Source of the DNA: an uncultured Eubacterium sp.
GTDB taxonomy: Bacteria; Bacillota; Clostridia; Lachnospirales; Lachnospiraceae
Length of the DNA: 64,000 nt
Direction: 5' to 3'
NCBI GenBank assembly: GCA_947642745.1
Contig: CANRTU010000005.1
Coordinates: forward strand, 1 to 64,000
Part shown: positions 54,839 to 63,937 of the stretch, piece after piece
How the letters are laid out: the number at the start of each line of letters is the position of its first letter
Position numbering within the stretch: position 1 is the stretch's first letter
Made by a program: the position numbers and the translations under genes
Notes under the pieces: generated by a model
Databases searched by the model: none
The model's input: the letters and a program-made list of their open reading frames with translations, nothing else
What the model was told of the DNA's origin: nothing

Positions 54839-55773
54839 TTCAGCGTTTCTTTACCAGGCAGATACGGAGGCATGTAAAAACAGGAAGCAGGGGATATACC
54901 ATGTGGTGGAAAGTCAGCAGAATTTTTGACCGGCTGGAACAGATGACAGACCAGGCGGCGGAAGGCACATTTCTGGAAAGTGATTATAACGAAACAAGGC
55001 TGTCCAGGCTGGAATCAAAATGGGCAGCATATCTGGGCAAAGCCGCACTGGACCAGGCCAGGCTGCGGCAGGAAAAAGAACGTGTAGAAAGCCTGGTTTC
55101 AGATATTTCCCATCAGATCAAAACCCCGATGACCAATATCAGACTGTATGCGTCTTTGCTGGAAGAATCACTGGCGGATCAGATAGAAACGGACAGAAAC
55201 CTGGATATGTTAAATGAAATTATCAGACAGGCAGATAAGATGGAGTTTCTGATCCGGGCGCTGACGGCGGTATCCAGGCTGGAGAGCGGTCTTGTAAAAG
55301 TAGTGCCGGAAAAATCGGAGCTGTCTGTCCTGCTGGCGGAAGCTGCCAGTGAAATCCGTCCGGCTGCCAGCCGCAAACAGATCCGGATAGAAAATCATTA
55401 TAATGGAAAGGCGGAAGCATATTTTGACAGGAAATGGACAAAAGAAGCGCTGGTGAATGTGCTGGACAATGCGGTGAAATACTCCCCTGCCGGAACAAAA
55501 GTCCTGCTTTCTGTACAGGAATACCAGATGTATCATATGATTTCCGTCAAAGATCACGGCATCGGTATCCCGGAAGAAGAACAGCCGGAGATCTTTGCAA
55601 GATTCTACCGGTCTCCCGGGGTACAGCGGGAGGAAGGAGTGGGAATCGGATTGTATTTAACCAGGGAAATACTAAAAAAAGAGAACGGCTATATGAAAGT
55701 ACGTTCCAGTCCCGGGGAAGGAGCGGAGTTTATGCTTTTTTTATACCGCCAGCCGCCTTTCAGCCATTTTTAG
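54808..55773 (+). CDS. Sensor histidine kinase without obvious membrane segments
   Basis: A 321-residue kinase from GTG 54808, the only start that keeps the full N-terminus (ATG 54901 is a shorter alternative). H-box ISHQIKTPMTNIRLYASLL (about residue 101), N-box LVNVLDNAVKYSPAG, G1 VKDHGIGIPEEEQPEIF and G2 GVGIGLYLTREIL are complete. No hydrophobic stretch long enough for a transmembrane helix is seen. It may sense a cytoplasmic cue or work with a membrane partner such as an ABC exporter. Confidence 0.87.
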   Translation: MEKEAERSGLIQRFFTRQIRRHVKTGSRGYTMWWKVSRIFDRLEQMTDQAAEGTFLESDYNETRLSRLESKWAAYLGKAALDQARLRQEKERVESLVSDISHQIKTPMTNIRLYASLLEESLADQIETDRNLDMLNEIIRQADKMEFLIRALTAVSRLESGLVKVVPEKSELSVLLAEAASEIRPAASRKQIRIENHYNGKAEAYFDRKWTKEALVNVLDNAVKYSPAGTKVLLSVQEYQMYHMISVKDHGIGIPEEEQPEIFARFYRSPGVQREEGVGIGLYLTREILKKENGYMKVRSSPGEGAEFMLFLYRQPPFSHF

Positions 55774-55878
55774 CCTTGATTTTTCCCTGTATATCCGGTA
55801 ATATAGAACAACCAGGCATTACGGGTATGCGGGAAATAAACGGACAGATTTATGGCCGGAAGGGAAGGAAGCGATACG

Positions 55879-56367
55879 ATGAATCTGATTGCGGCAGTGG
55901 ATACAAACTGGGGGATTGGGTATAAGAACCAGCTTCTGGTCAGTATTCCGGATGATATGAAATTTTTCCGGGAAATTACAACCGGAAAAGTAGTGGTCAT
56001 GGGCCGGAAAACCAGGGAAAGTTTTCCGGGCGGATATTTGAAAAACCGTACTAACATTGTACTTACCCACGATCCTGATTATAAAGCGGACGGAATCATT
56101 GTGGCGCACTCCCTGGAAGAACTGTACCGGCAGTTGGAACCATATCCTTCCGGGGATATATTTATTGCAGGCGGAGAAAGCGTTTACCGCCAGCTGCTGG
56201 ATGACTGCGATACGGCGCATATTACAAAAATAGATTTTTCCTATACCGCAGATACTTATTTTCCGGATCTGGACAGGCTGGCGGAGTGGAAAATTACAGC
56301 TGACAGCGAGGAACAGACATATTTTGACCTGATTTATCATTTTTATAAATATGAAAGAATCCGGTAA
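55879..56367 (+). CDS. folA: Dihydrofolate reductase
   Basis: A 162-residue enzyme of normal size. ATG 55879 (AAGGA nine bases ahead) starts right before the conserved NLIAAVDTNWGIGYKNQLL; an ATG 27 bases upstream is less likely. DDMKFFREITTGKVVVMGRKTRESFPGG and FIAGGESVYRQLL are the substrate and NADPH sites. It reduces dihydrofolate with NADPH. It stands alone, without thyA next to it. Confidence 0.93.
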   Translation: MNLIAAVDTNWGIGYKNQLLVSIPDDMKFFREITTGKVVVMGRKTRESFPGGYLKNRTNIVLTHDPDYKADGIIVAHSLEELYRQLEPYPSGDIFIAGGESVYRQLLDDCDTAHITKIDFSYTADTYFPDLDRLAEWKITADSEEQTYFDLIYHFYKYERIR

Positions 56368-56552
56368 ATAAAAATTTAATCCAGAAAAATTAAGTCAGAA
56401 AATTAAATCAGTAAAATCAGATCAGAAAAAGAAATTCATATAACTGGCGCAGACAAGACCTGGCAGGCTGGAAATATCCGGACACGGAACGGCTGGATGC
56501 GGTTCTGTAACCGGCATAAATAGAAAGATATGATGGCAGTGAGGAGGAAGAA

Positions 56553-58274
56553 ATGGATATTACAGGTAGAAAACTATTTCTCAAGGCAATGCGGGAAGAA
56601 GGCGTGGATACAATATTTGGATATCCGGGAGGAATGATCACGGATATTTTTGATGAATTATACAAACAGGAAGATATCCAGCTTGTACTGCCGAGACATG
56701 AACAGGGGCTGATTTTTGAAGCGGAAGGTTATGCCAGGGCTACCGGAAAAACAGGCGTGTGTATTGTGACCAGCGGTCCGGGAGCCACCAATCTGATTAC
56801 CGGGCTGGCGGACGCTCATTATGACAGCATTCCCCTTGTCTGCATTACCGGACAGGTGCCACTGGGTTTAATTGGAAACGACGCATTTCAGGAGGTTGAC
56901 ATTGTAGGCATGACCCGCTCAGTGACCAAATTTGGCGTTACGGTACGGGATCGCAAAGACCTGGGCAGACTTTTGAAAATGGCTTTTCATATTGCGAAGA
57001 CCGGAAAGCCGGGGCCGGTACTGCTTGATATCCCAAAAGACATACAGACGGCTTCCGGAGACAGTGAATATCCGCAGGAAGTGCATATCCGTGGCTATAA
57101 ACCAAGCGAGGGCGTGCATATCGGGCAGCTGAAGAAAGCGTACCGGCTGTTAAAATCAGCAAAGCGCCCGCTGATTCTGGCGGGAGGCGGTATAAATATC
57201 GGACATGCGAACGACGATCTTATTAAATTTGCGGAGTATACACAGATCCCGGTAGTTACGACAGTAATGGGAAAAGGAGCGATGCCGGCGGGACATCCGC
57301 TCTATCTGGGAAATTCCGGTATGCATGGAAAATATGCCTGCAATCTGGCAGTAAGCCAGTGTGACGTGCTCTTTTCCATCGGTACCAGGTTTAACGACCG
57401 GATTACCGGGAATCTGAATGAATTTGCTCCTCATGCGAAAATTATTCATATAGATATAGATACAGCGGCCATTTCCAGAAACGTGGTAGTGGACGTGCCC
57501 ATTGTGGCTGACGCAAAACTGGCGCTTCAAAAGCTTTGTGAATGGGCGGAAAAGCAGGACACAGAAAGCTGGCGGCAGCAGATTCAGGAATGGGATATGC
57601 AAAATCCGCTGGAAATGCGCAGGGACCGGGGTATGACGCCGCAGATGATTATGGAACACATCAACCAGTCATATAAAGATGCGATTATCGTAACCGATGT
57701 GGGACAGCATCAGATGTGGGCGGCCCAGTATCTGGAAGTCAGCGACAGAAAGCAGTGGATTACTTCCGGTGGGCTGGGTTCCATGGGATTTGGATTTCCA
57801 GCCGCCATCGGGGCAAAGATAGGAAAGCCGTACCAGAATGTCATCTGTATTACCGGAGACGGAGGATTTCAGATGAATCTGCAGGAAATGGCCACCGCCA
57901 TTGCCTGGAAGACGCCGGTGACCATCTGTCTGTTAAATAATTACTATCTGGGCATGGTGCGGCAGATGCAGCAGCTGTTTTACGGCAAACGTTATGCGGC
58001 CACCTGTCTGAGGAAGCGGAAAGATTGTCCATGGAACTGCAAAGGTCCGAATGAGTCCTGTCCGCCTTATGAGCCGGATTTTGTGAAATTTGCGGAAAGC
58101 TATGGCGCCCATGGCATACGGGTAACGGAAGAGTCACAGATCCGGGGAGCGCTGGAACAGGCGAAACGGAATACGGACGCACCGACACTGATAGAGTTTC
58201 TGATTGCCACAGATGAGATTGTGCTTCCGATGGTAAAAGGCGGAAATCCAATGAGCGAGATGATATTAAAATAA
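56553..58274 (+). CDS. ilvB: Acetolactate synthase large subunit
   Basis: A 573-residue thiamine-diphosphate enzyme behind GAGGAGGAAG. YPGGMITDIFDELY, the catalytic Glu in PRHEQGLIFEAEGYARATG, SGPGATNLITGLADA and the cofactor motif GDGGFQMNLQEMATAIAWK are intact. It condenses two pyruvates, or pyruvate with 2-oxobutyrate, in branched-chain amino acid synthesis. An insertion with four cysteines (C485-x6-C492-x3-C496-x6-C503) near the C-terminus is absent from the enterobacterial enzyme. Short AGTCAGAAAA-like repeats lie upstream at about 56375-56430. Confidence 0.93.
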   Translation: MDITGRKLFLKAMREEGVDTIFGYPGGMITDIFDELYKQEDIQLVLPRHEQGLIFEAEGYARATGKTGVCIVTSGPGATNLITGLADAHYDSIPLVCITGQVPLGLIGNDAFQEVDIVGMTRSVTKFGVTVRDRKDLGRLLKMAFHIAKTGKPGPVLLDIPKDIQTASGDSEYPQEVHIRGYKPSEGVHIGQLKKAYRLLKSAKRPLILAGGGINIGHANDDLIKFAEYTQIPVVTTVMGKGAMPAGHPLYLGNSGMHGKYACNLAVSQCDVLFSIGTRFNDRITGNLNEFAPHAKIIHIDIDTAAISRNVVVDVPIVADAKLALQKLCEWAEKQDTESWRQQIQEWDMQNPLEMRRDRGMTPQMIMEHINQSYKDAIIVTDVGQHQMWAAQYLEVSDRKQWITSGGLGSMGFGFPAAIGAKIGKPYQNVICITGDGGFQMNLQEMATAIAWKTPVTICLLNNYYLGMVRQMQQLFYGKRYAATCLRKRKDCPWNCKGPNESCPPYEPDFVKFAESYGAHGIRVTEESQIRGALEQAKRNTDAPTLIEFLIATDEIVLPMVKGGNPMSEMILK

Positions 58275-58411
58275 AAGATAATATTAATATATGATATTAT
58301 AAAATCTGGTTTACATTCACAGATGTCCGTCCGGGTCTTATCCAGCCGTCAGATCCGACAGCGGGATAAGGCGCGGGAAAGGTTACTGTGAGGTAGAAAA
58401 GAGGGAATGGA

Positions 58412-58909
58412 ATGAAAAATAGATGGATTGCCCTGTATGTGGAAAATCAGGTCGGTGTGCTGGCACAGGTAGCCGGTCTGTTTTCCGGGAAATCTTACAA
58501 TCTGCAGAGTCTGACGGTAGGTACCACGGAAGATCCGACAGTTTCACGCATGACCATCTGTGTCATGAGCGACGATGTGACATTTGAGCAGATTAAAAAG
58601 CAGCTTAACCGTATGGTAGAGGTTATAAAAGTCATTGACCTGACCAATGTACCGATTCATATGAAAGAAATCCTGTTTGCGAAAGTCAGGGAAATAAACG
58701 CTGCCCAGATTGAAGAGGTTTTTCATATTGCGCAGGTATTTCAGGTACAGGTATCAGATATCGGAGCGGACAGCGTTATGCTGGAATGCAAACTGACGGA
58801 ACGGCGGAATAATGAACTGATTGAACTGTTAAAGACCAAATTCCGCAATATAGAAGTCGTACGGGGTGGAGCGGTTGCCATTGAGGCGATCAGTACTTCG
58901 TGCAGATAA
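58412..58909 (+). CDS. ilvN: Acetolactate synthase small (regulatory) subunit
   Basis: A 165-residue protein: an N-terminal ACT domain (IALYVENQVGVLAQVAGLFSG, valine-binding fold) and the C-terminal IlvN domain (LFAKVREINAAQIEEVFHI; LLKTKFRNIEVVRGG). It binds IlvB and confers feedback control. It lies 137 bases after ilvB without a clear terminator between them, so cotranscription is likely. Confidence 0.93.
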   Translation: MKNRWIALYVENQVGVLAQVAGLFSGKSYNLQSLTVGTTEDPTVSRMTICVMSDDVTFEQIKKQLNRMVEVIKVIDLTNVPIHMKEILFAKVREINAAQIEEVFHIAQVFQVQVSDIGADSVMLECKLTERRNNELIELLKTKFRNIEVVRGGAVAIEAISTSCR

Positions 58910-58923
58910 GGGAGAAGTTTTGT

Positions 58924-59820
58924 ATGATACAATTTAAAAGTCTGTCTCTGGACGACCGGGAGTGGTTTACCCACCGGGTACTGGAAGACGACAGACAGGC
59001 GTGTGAATACACATTTGCCAATAATTATTTATGGAGTGACATTTACGGGGTGGAAATGGCAAGGGAGCAGGGATGTCTGATACTGAGATTTCAGAACGAC
59101 GACAACTACTGCTATACGATTCCGGTAGGCGCCGGGGAGCGCAAAGGCGCCCTGGACGCACTGCTGGAAATGGAACATGGAAAGGGTCGGGATCTTGTAT
59201 TAAATACACTGATCAGACAGGATCTGGAATGGCTGGACGCAAATTATTCCGGACAGTATACGGTGGGGACAAACCGGGATGATTATGATTATGTATACAG
59301 TACGCAGAAGCTGTCTACGCTTTCGGGACGCAGGCTCCACGGCAAGCGGAACCATATCGCCAGGTTTAAGGATGGTAACAACTGGCACTACCGGGAGATG
59401 ATGCCAGCCGACGCCGGGGAATGTCTGCGGCTTCTGGATATCTGGAAAGAATCAGAAGCGGAGAAGTGGAATGAAGAGATGGAAAATGAGCTTCATATCA
59501 ACCGGATTGCGCTAAGGAACCTGGCGGATCTGGTGCTGGACGGAGGAATGCTGTATAAAGGCCAGAAGCTGGTGGCTTTTGCCATTGGAGAGCCGTTAAA
59601 CAGTAATACTTACGTGGTGCATATAGAAAAAGCGCTGGCCAGCATACAGGGAGCGTATCCGATGATCAACCAGCAGTTTGTACTGCACAACTGTCAGGAT
59701 TATGAATATGTGAACCGGGAAGAAGACACCGGCGAGGAAGGGCTGCGAAAGGCAAAGCTTTCCTATTATCCGGAGCTTCTGGTAGAAAAATTTCAGGCGG
59801 TATTTCCGGTATCCGGTTAG
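58924..59820 (+). CDS. DUF2156 (phosphatidylglycerol lysyltransferase C-terminal-like) protein
   Basis: A 298-residue soluble protein from ATG 58924 with GGGAGAAG upstream. The order YTFANNYLWSDIYGVEMA, LHGKRNHIARF and ALASIQGAYPMINQQFVLH marks the DUF2156/LPG_synthase_C family with a double GNAT-like fold. No membrane segment, so not a complete MprF-type enzyme; aminoacyl transfer from tRNA to an unknown acceptor is a family-level inference. Confidence 0.83.
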   Translation: MIQFKSLSLDDREWFTHRVLEDDRQACEYTFANNYLWSDIYGVEMAREQGCLILRFQNDDNYCYTIPVGAGERKGALDALLEMEHGKGRDLVLNTLIRQDLEWLDANYSGQYTVGTNRDDYDYVYSTQKLSTLSGRRLHGKRNHIARFKDGNNWHYREMMPADAGECLRLLDIWKESEAEKWNEEMENELHINRIALRNLADLVLDGGMLYKGQKLVAFAIGEPLNSNTYVVHIEKALASIQGAYPMINQQFVLHNCQDYEYVNREEDTGEEGLRKAKLSYYPELLVEKFQAVFPVSG

Positions 59821-59844
59821 TGGGCAGATATACTCTGGGGAAAT

Positions 59845-61179
59845 ATGGCAAAGAGTTCTGATAAGAAGGCAGGTAAAAATATGACAGTACGGTTATGCGC
59901 AGGGCAGGATATAGTCTGCGGCGGTAATGGAACCCTTTCTGGATTTTCGATCCGCAATGGAAGCAGGGCGGATATCGGGAATTTGAAAAAGCTGTGGAAG
60001 TCATGTTTTGATGACGGGGATTCTTATATTGATGGGTTCTTTCATACTTTTTTTAATGAGGAAGATATACTTCTGACAGAAGAAGAGGGGATGCTGGCGG
60101 GAGCATCCTTTTTTCTTCCCGGAAAACTATATCTGGAAAATGGCTGGCAGGATATCCGCTATGTATATGCGCTGGCCACCTTTGAACAGTTTCGTGGACG
60201 GGGCGTGGCAGGCAGTCTGCTGCGTTATGCCTTTCGCCATTACGAGGCGCCGCTTATTGCGGAGCCTGCGGAAGAGGGACTGGTGGCTGGTTTTTATGAA
60301 CCGCTGGGCTTTTGTTCTTCCTTTTATCTGTCCCATACCAGTATGCGTATGAAACCGCAGACAGAAATATCAGCCGCTGTTGCGCAGTTTTGCCGGAATG
60401 ACGGAAACAGCGGAGGGGCTGCGGTACAGACAGAAAAACATACAGAGTCCGTTCTGTATGCGGCGGAGATCACAGATGCCGCACAGATCAGAATACCGGA
60501 GGCGGAATCCGGATCTTCTGGCAATGAAGCAGCAGAGACGGCATATGACAAAAAGCGCCCAGCCGAAAGGAATCCGGATACAAATAAAGACTCTGCCATG
60601 GATTCAGAAAAAGTAAAAGATCCGGGGCGGGCTGCGGGAAATAAAGCAGAATCTGATGTGGAACCATGGTGTGAAAGGCGTGGCGGATCTGATGAAACAC
60701 ATATGTATGACAGACCGGATGATCAGAAAGGGTATGAGACGTTATATGTATGCGGGGAGCGATGGAGCCTGCAGCCGGCGGAAGCCACGGTTTATGACAG
60801 AGTCCGGAAGCAGTGTTTCCGTGGACCGGGATATGTCAGCTGGCCTGCCGGTCACGCTGCCTTTGCCATTCATGAGCACCGGCAAAGCAGGGGAGAGGCG
60901 TATTTTATCCGCAGGCCCGGACGGGAGGATCTTCTGCTTTATTATATAGAAGGGCAGCGGATTGTTGTTACAGAGACGACCCTGGAACCGGAGGATGTGG
61001 CAGCGTTTTTTCAAATCCGTCTTCCCAGGTTTTCCGGGCAGCTGGAGATTCATGGCAGGTGTGTTCCGGACAGACAGGGGCAGCCGGAAACGGATAAACC
61101 GCATACCGCAGTCCGGCTGACAGGAATGCTTTACGGTCTGCCGGCTGTAAACGGGTATCTGAATCTGACGCTGGATTAG
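59845..61179 (+). CDS. GNAT acetyltransferase with long hydrophilic insert
   Basis: A 444-residue protein. GNAT core at about 30-165 with the acetyl-CoA motif ATFEQFRGRGVAGSLLRYAF and YEPLGFCSSFYLSH. A polar, probably disordered Glu/Lys/Asp/Ser-rich stretch (about 180-295) follows, then a C-terminal domain (about 300-444). The Eis-type layout of GNAT plus extra C-terminal domain is the nearest match, but the insert is unusual. ATG 59845 is used; ATG 59881 is possible. Its stop codon lies in the start of a dispersed repeat. Confidence 0.72.
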   Translation: MAKSSDKKAGKNMTVRLCAGQDIVCGGNGTLSGFSIRNGSRADIGNLKKLWKSCFDDGDSYIDGFFHTFFNEEDILLTEEEGMLAGASFFLPGKLYLENGWQDIRYVYALATFEQFRGRGVAGSLLRYAFRHYEAPLIAEPAEEGLVAGFYEPLGFCSSFYLSHTSMRMKPQTEISAAVAQFCRNDGNSGGAAVQTEKHTESVLYAAEITDAAQIRIPEAESGSSGNEAAETAYDKKRPAERNPDTNKDSAMDSEKVKDPGRAAGNKAESDVEPWCERRGGSDETHMYDRPDDQKGYETLYVCGERWSLQPAEATVYDRVRKQCFRGPGYVSWPAGHAAFAIHEHRQSRGEAYFIRRPGREDLLLYYIEGQRIVVTETTLEPEDVAAFFQIRLPRFSGQLEIHGRCVPDRQGQPETDKPHTAVRLTGMLYGLPAVNGYLNLTLD

Positions 61180-61297
61180 AGCGTGTCTGAAAAATTATTC
61201 CCGGCATCTGCACTCCCCACTTTGTACCCTGAAGGGCATGATACGGATTATTTTACCCAAATTTAGTCAATGTAGCCCGACGCAACCGGCACGTGGC
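61179..61297. repeat. Second dispersed intergenic repeat family, copy B
   Basis: GAGCGTGTCTGAAAA, ATTCCCGGCATCTGCA, CTTTGTACCCTGAAGGGCAT, GATACGGA and ATTTAGTCAATG occur in the same order and spacing as at 42719. It begins at the stop codon of the GNAT gene. Confidence 0.72.
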
Positions 61298-61356
61298 CTG
61301 GGATGGTACGGGCATATATGGAGAATGAGAATCTGTCCGGCACAGAAAGGAGCGGT

Positions 61357-62178
61357 ATGGAACATCCGTTTTCAAGAACAGAATTACTGACAGGCAGAGA
61401 AGGAATCCGGCGGCTGGCGGACGCACGTGTGGCGGTATTTGGCATTGGCGGCGTGGGAGGTTATGTGGTGGAAGCTCTGGCCCGCAGTGGAACAGGAACG
61501 CTGGATCTGATAGACCATGACAAAATCAGTCTGACCAATCTGAACCGTCAGATTATAGCCACCAGAAAAACAATTGGAAAATATAAAGTGGATGTGGCCA
61601 GGGAGAGGATTATGGATATTAATCCGGAGGCGGTGGTTAATTGTTACAAAACTTTTTATCTGCCAGAAACAGCCGGGCAGTTTGATTTTGACCGGTATGA
61701 TTATGTGGTGGACGCCATCGACACAGTTACCGGCAAAATCGGACTGGCCATGCAGGCAGCCGCGGCGGGGACGCCGCTGATCAGCGCCATGGGGGCTGGA
61801 AATAAAATGGACCCTGCGGCGTTTATGGTGGCGGATATATATGAAACTTCTGTCTGCCCGCTGGCAAAAGTCATGCGGCGGGAACTGAAAAAACGGGGAA
61901 TAAAAAAATTAAAGGTAGTGTATTCTCAGGAAATACCAGTAAAACCCTGTCATCTTATGGAAAGCAGTACTGTGACTGACCACGGGGTGAAGGACATAGA
62001 GGAAACAGAACGCCCGGGAGATACGGAATGGGCCGGTGGAGACGGTACGGATACCGGAGAAATAAAAAGTCAGCCGGAGCGCAGAAGTGTGCCCGGCAGT
62101 ATGGCCTTCGTACCATCTGTGGCAGGGCTGATAATAGCGGGCGAAGTGGTAAAAGATCTGCTAAAAAAAATAGTTTAA
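61357..62178 (+). CDS. tcdA: tRNA threonylcarbamoyladenosine dehydratase (TcdA)
   Basis: A 273-residue E1-like enzyme. ATG 61357 is chosen for AAGGAG just upstream and because homologues begin near FSRTELLTG; in-frame ATGs at 61303 and 61318 are alternatives. ATP-binding VAVFGIGGVGGYVVEALARSG, the LTNLNRQI and DYVVDAIDT segments and the ETSVCPLAKVMRRELKKRGI region are typical. It cyclises t6A37 in ANN-decoding tRNAs to ct6A. Confidence 0.9.
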   Translation: MEHPFSRTELLTGREGIRRLADARVAVFGIGGVGGYVVEALARSGTGTLDLIDHDKISLTNLNRQIIATRKTIGKYKVDVARERIMDINPEAVVNCYKTFYLPETAGQFDFDRYDYVVDAIDTVTGKIGLAMQAAAAGTPLISAMGAGNKMDPAAFMVADIYETSVCPLAKVMRRELKKRGIKKLKVVYSQEIPVKPCHLMESSTVTDHGVKDIEETERPGDTEWAGGDGTDTGEIKSQPERRSVPGSMAFVPSVAGLIIAGEVVKDLLKKIV

Positions 62179-62505
62179 GGATGTGCGGTATATGAGCGCA
62201 AAATCTCCCAGTACACAAAACTGGACGGTATATCTGGTAAAACAGAACAGAGCCGGCAGACGCAGAATGTAGAATTGTTAAATCAGGAAAAAAATTCCTG
62301 CATAGTATCTGCACAGCTGCTTATCCTAATAATAATTTAAATATCGTTTCTGCAAAATACCAGTGCCGGCAGCGGGATCAGTCCGGCGGAACCGGCAAAA
62401 GTGTGTGATGGATTTGTGTCATATCATCTGATTTGCGGAAACGGATTTTAATTTTAAGCATAAATCATGAAGTAAACAGCAAGAGAGGATGGCAGGAGAT
62501 TACGT
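62179..62505. other. Gene-free stretch between tcdA and spoVAC
   Basis: About 330 bases without a supported gene. A short hairpin (CAGGAA ... TTCCTG, about 62284-62300) follows tcdA and may end its transcript. I could not find a convincing sporulation promoter for spoVAC by eye. Confidence 0.45.
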
Positions 62506-62973
62506 ATGAAACAGGATGAAAAGCTACAGCGGCAGCAGGAGTACAATGAATATGTCAGACAGGTTACACCGGTCAGGAATCTTCCGGTATCCATGGGCCG
62601 GGCGTTTCTCGTAGGCGGAGCGATCTGCATTGTGGGGCAGCTTATACTGAATTTCGCAAAAAGTATGGGACTTGATAAAGACACGGCAGGCAGCTGGTGC
62701 AGCCTGAGTCTGATTTTTTTAAGCATTTTACTGACCGGACTGAATATTTATCCGTCCTTTGCGAAATGGGGAGGCGCAGGAGCCCTTGTTCCTATTACCG
62801 GATTTGCCAACAGTGTGGCTGCTCCGGCGATAGAATTCCAGAAAGAAGGACAGGTATTCGGAATTGGCGCAAAAATTTTTACCATTGCCGGGCCGGTGAT
62901 TCTGTACGGTATTTTTACCAGCTGGTTACTGGGTTTTGGTTACTGGATTGGTAAATGGTTCGGGTGGTTCTGA
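62506..62973 (+). CDS. spoVAC: Stage V sporulation protein AC
   Basis: A 155-residue membrane protein behind CAGGAG. It starts with the polar YNEYVRQVTPVRNLPVSMGRAF, has about four to five hydrophobic segments, and contains GWGGAGALVPITGFANSV-like sequence (KWGGAGALVPITGFANS) and ITGFANSVAAPAIEFQKEGQ typical of SpoVAC. SpoVA proteins form the forespore channel for dipicolinic acid. spoVAD and spoVAE, usually adjacent, are absent here. Confidence 0.9.
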   Translation: MKQDEKLQRQQEYNEYVRQVTPVRNLPVSMGRAFLVGGAICIVGQLILNFAKSMGLDKDTAGSWCSLSLIFLSILLTGLNIYPSFAKWGGAGALVPITGFANSVAAPAIEFQKEGQVFGIGAKIFTIAGPVILYGIFTSWLLGFGYWIGKWFGWF

Positions 62974-63193
62974 AAAACAGTGTTTTGCTGTTGTATTTAT
63001 ATTTTGTAATAGTCGTCTTATCCTGCCGGTATCGTGGCGGGATAAGACATGTATGGCGGCATATCCTTCCGGCAGATTAATTTCATATGTTCTGTTTATA
63101 ACAGGGGCATTTATAAAAGCGGAATACCGCAGGCCCCACGGAACATAAGTCCAAAGATTCCGGGAGGTGAGCGGCCGGATAAGGAGGCATAAT

Positions 63194-63937
63194 ATGAAAA
63201 TCTGGGCGCACAGAGGATGCAGTCAGATGTATCCGGAAAACACATTACTGGCATTTGAAAAAGCGGCGGCTGTAAAGGGGCTGACCGGGATTGAACTGGA
63301 TATCCAGCTTTCACGGGACGGATATCTGGTTGTATGTCACGATGAAACGGTGGACAGGACCACCGGCGGAACCGGCCCGGTAAAAAATCACAGCCTGGCG
63401 GAGCTGAAACAGCTGCGTATCGACGCGGGAAATGGAAAAACAGAGCAGATACCCACAATGGAAGAGGTGCTGGATTTATTGGAATCCAGTATGAAAAACG
63501 GACTTTTGCTAAATATAGAGTTAAAAAACAGTCTGACAGACTATAAAGGCATGGAAGAAAAAATCATAGAACTGATACATAAACGGGGACTGGGGGAACG
63601 TGTGGTATATTCATCCTTTTCCGCCCTGTCGCTGGAATGTATTCACAGGCTGGATCCGGCAGCGGAAACAGGAATTCTGGATGCCAGAATATCAGACTGT
63701 CTGTATAAGTTAAAGGGCGGCTGTGGCGCCAGCGCACTTCATCCATACTGGAAAGGTCTGGATATCCCAAAGGAGCGGTATGAGGACTATCCGGTGAGGG
63801 CGTGGCTTTCAGGGCATTTGTATCCGGAAAAGCCTACCGGCGCCATACTGGATTTAAAACGGCTGGAAGAGCAGGGCATTACGGATGTATTTCTGAATGA
63901 GCCGGAAAAATACTGTAAAGTTTCAGAGTGTGTCTGA
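63194..63937 (+). CDS. Glycerophosphodiester phosphodiesterase
   Basis: A 247-residue cytoplasmic enzyme from ATG 63194 behind AAGGAGG. WAHRGCSQMYPENTLLAFEKA has the catalytic His and Arg-Gly, ELDIQLSRDGYLVVCHDETVDRTT the Glu-Asp metal ligands and second His, and LLNIELKN a further metal ligand. It releases glycerol-3-phosphate from glycerophosphodiesters, which the glycerol operon enzymes could use. The last codons overlap the start of a repeat-like sequence. Confidence 0.92.
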   Translation: MKIWAHRGCSQMYPENTLLAFEKAAAVKGLTGIELDIQLSRDGYLVVCHDETVDRTTGGTGPVKNHSLAELKQLRIDAGNGKTEQIPTMEEVLDLLESSMKNGLLLNIELKNSLTDYKGMEEKIIELIHKRGLGERVVYSSFSALSLECIHRLDPAAETGILDARISDCLYKLKGGCGASALHPYWKGLDIPKERYEDYPVRAWLSGHLYPEKPTGAILDLKRLEEQGITDVFLNEPEKYCKVSECV

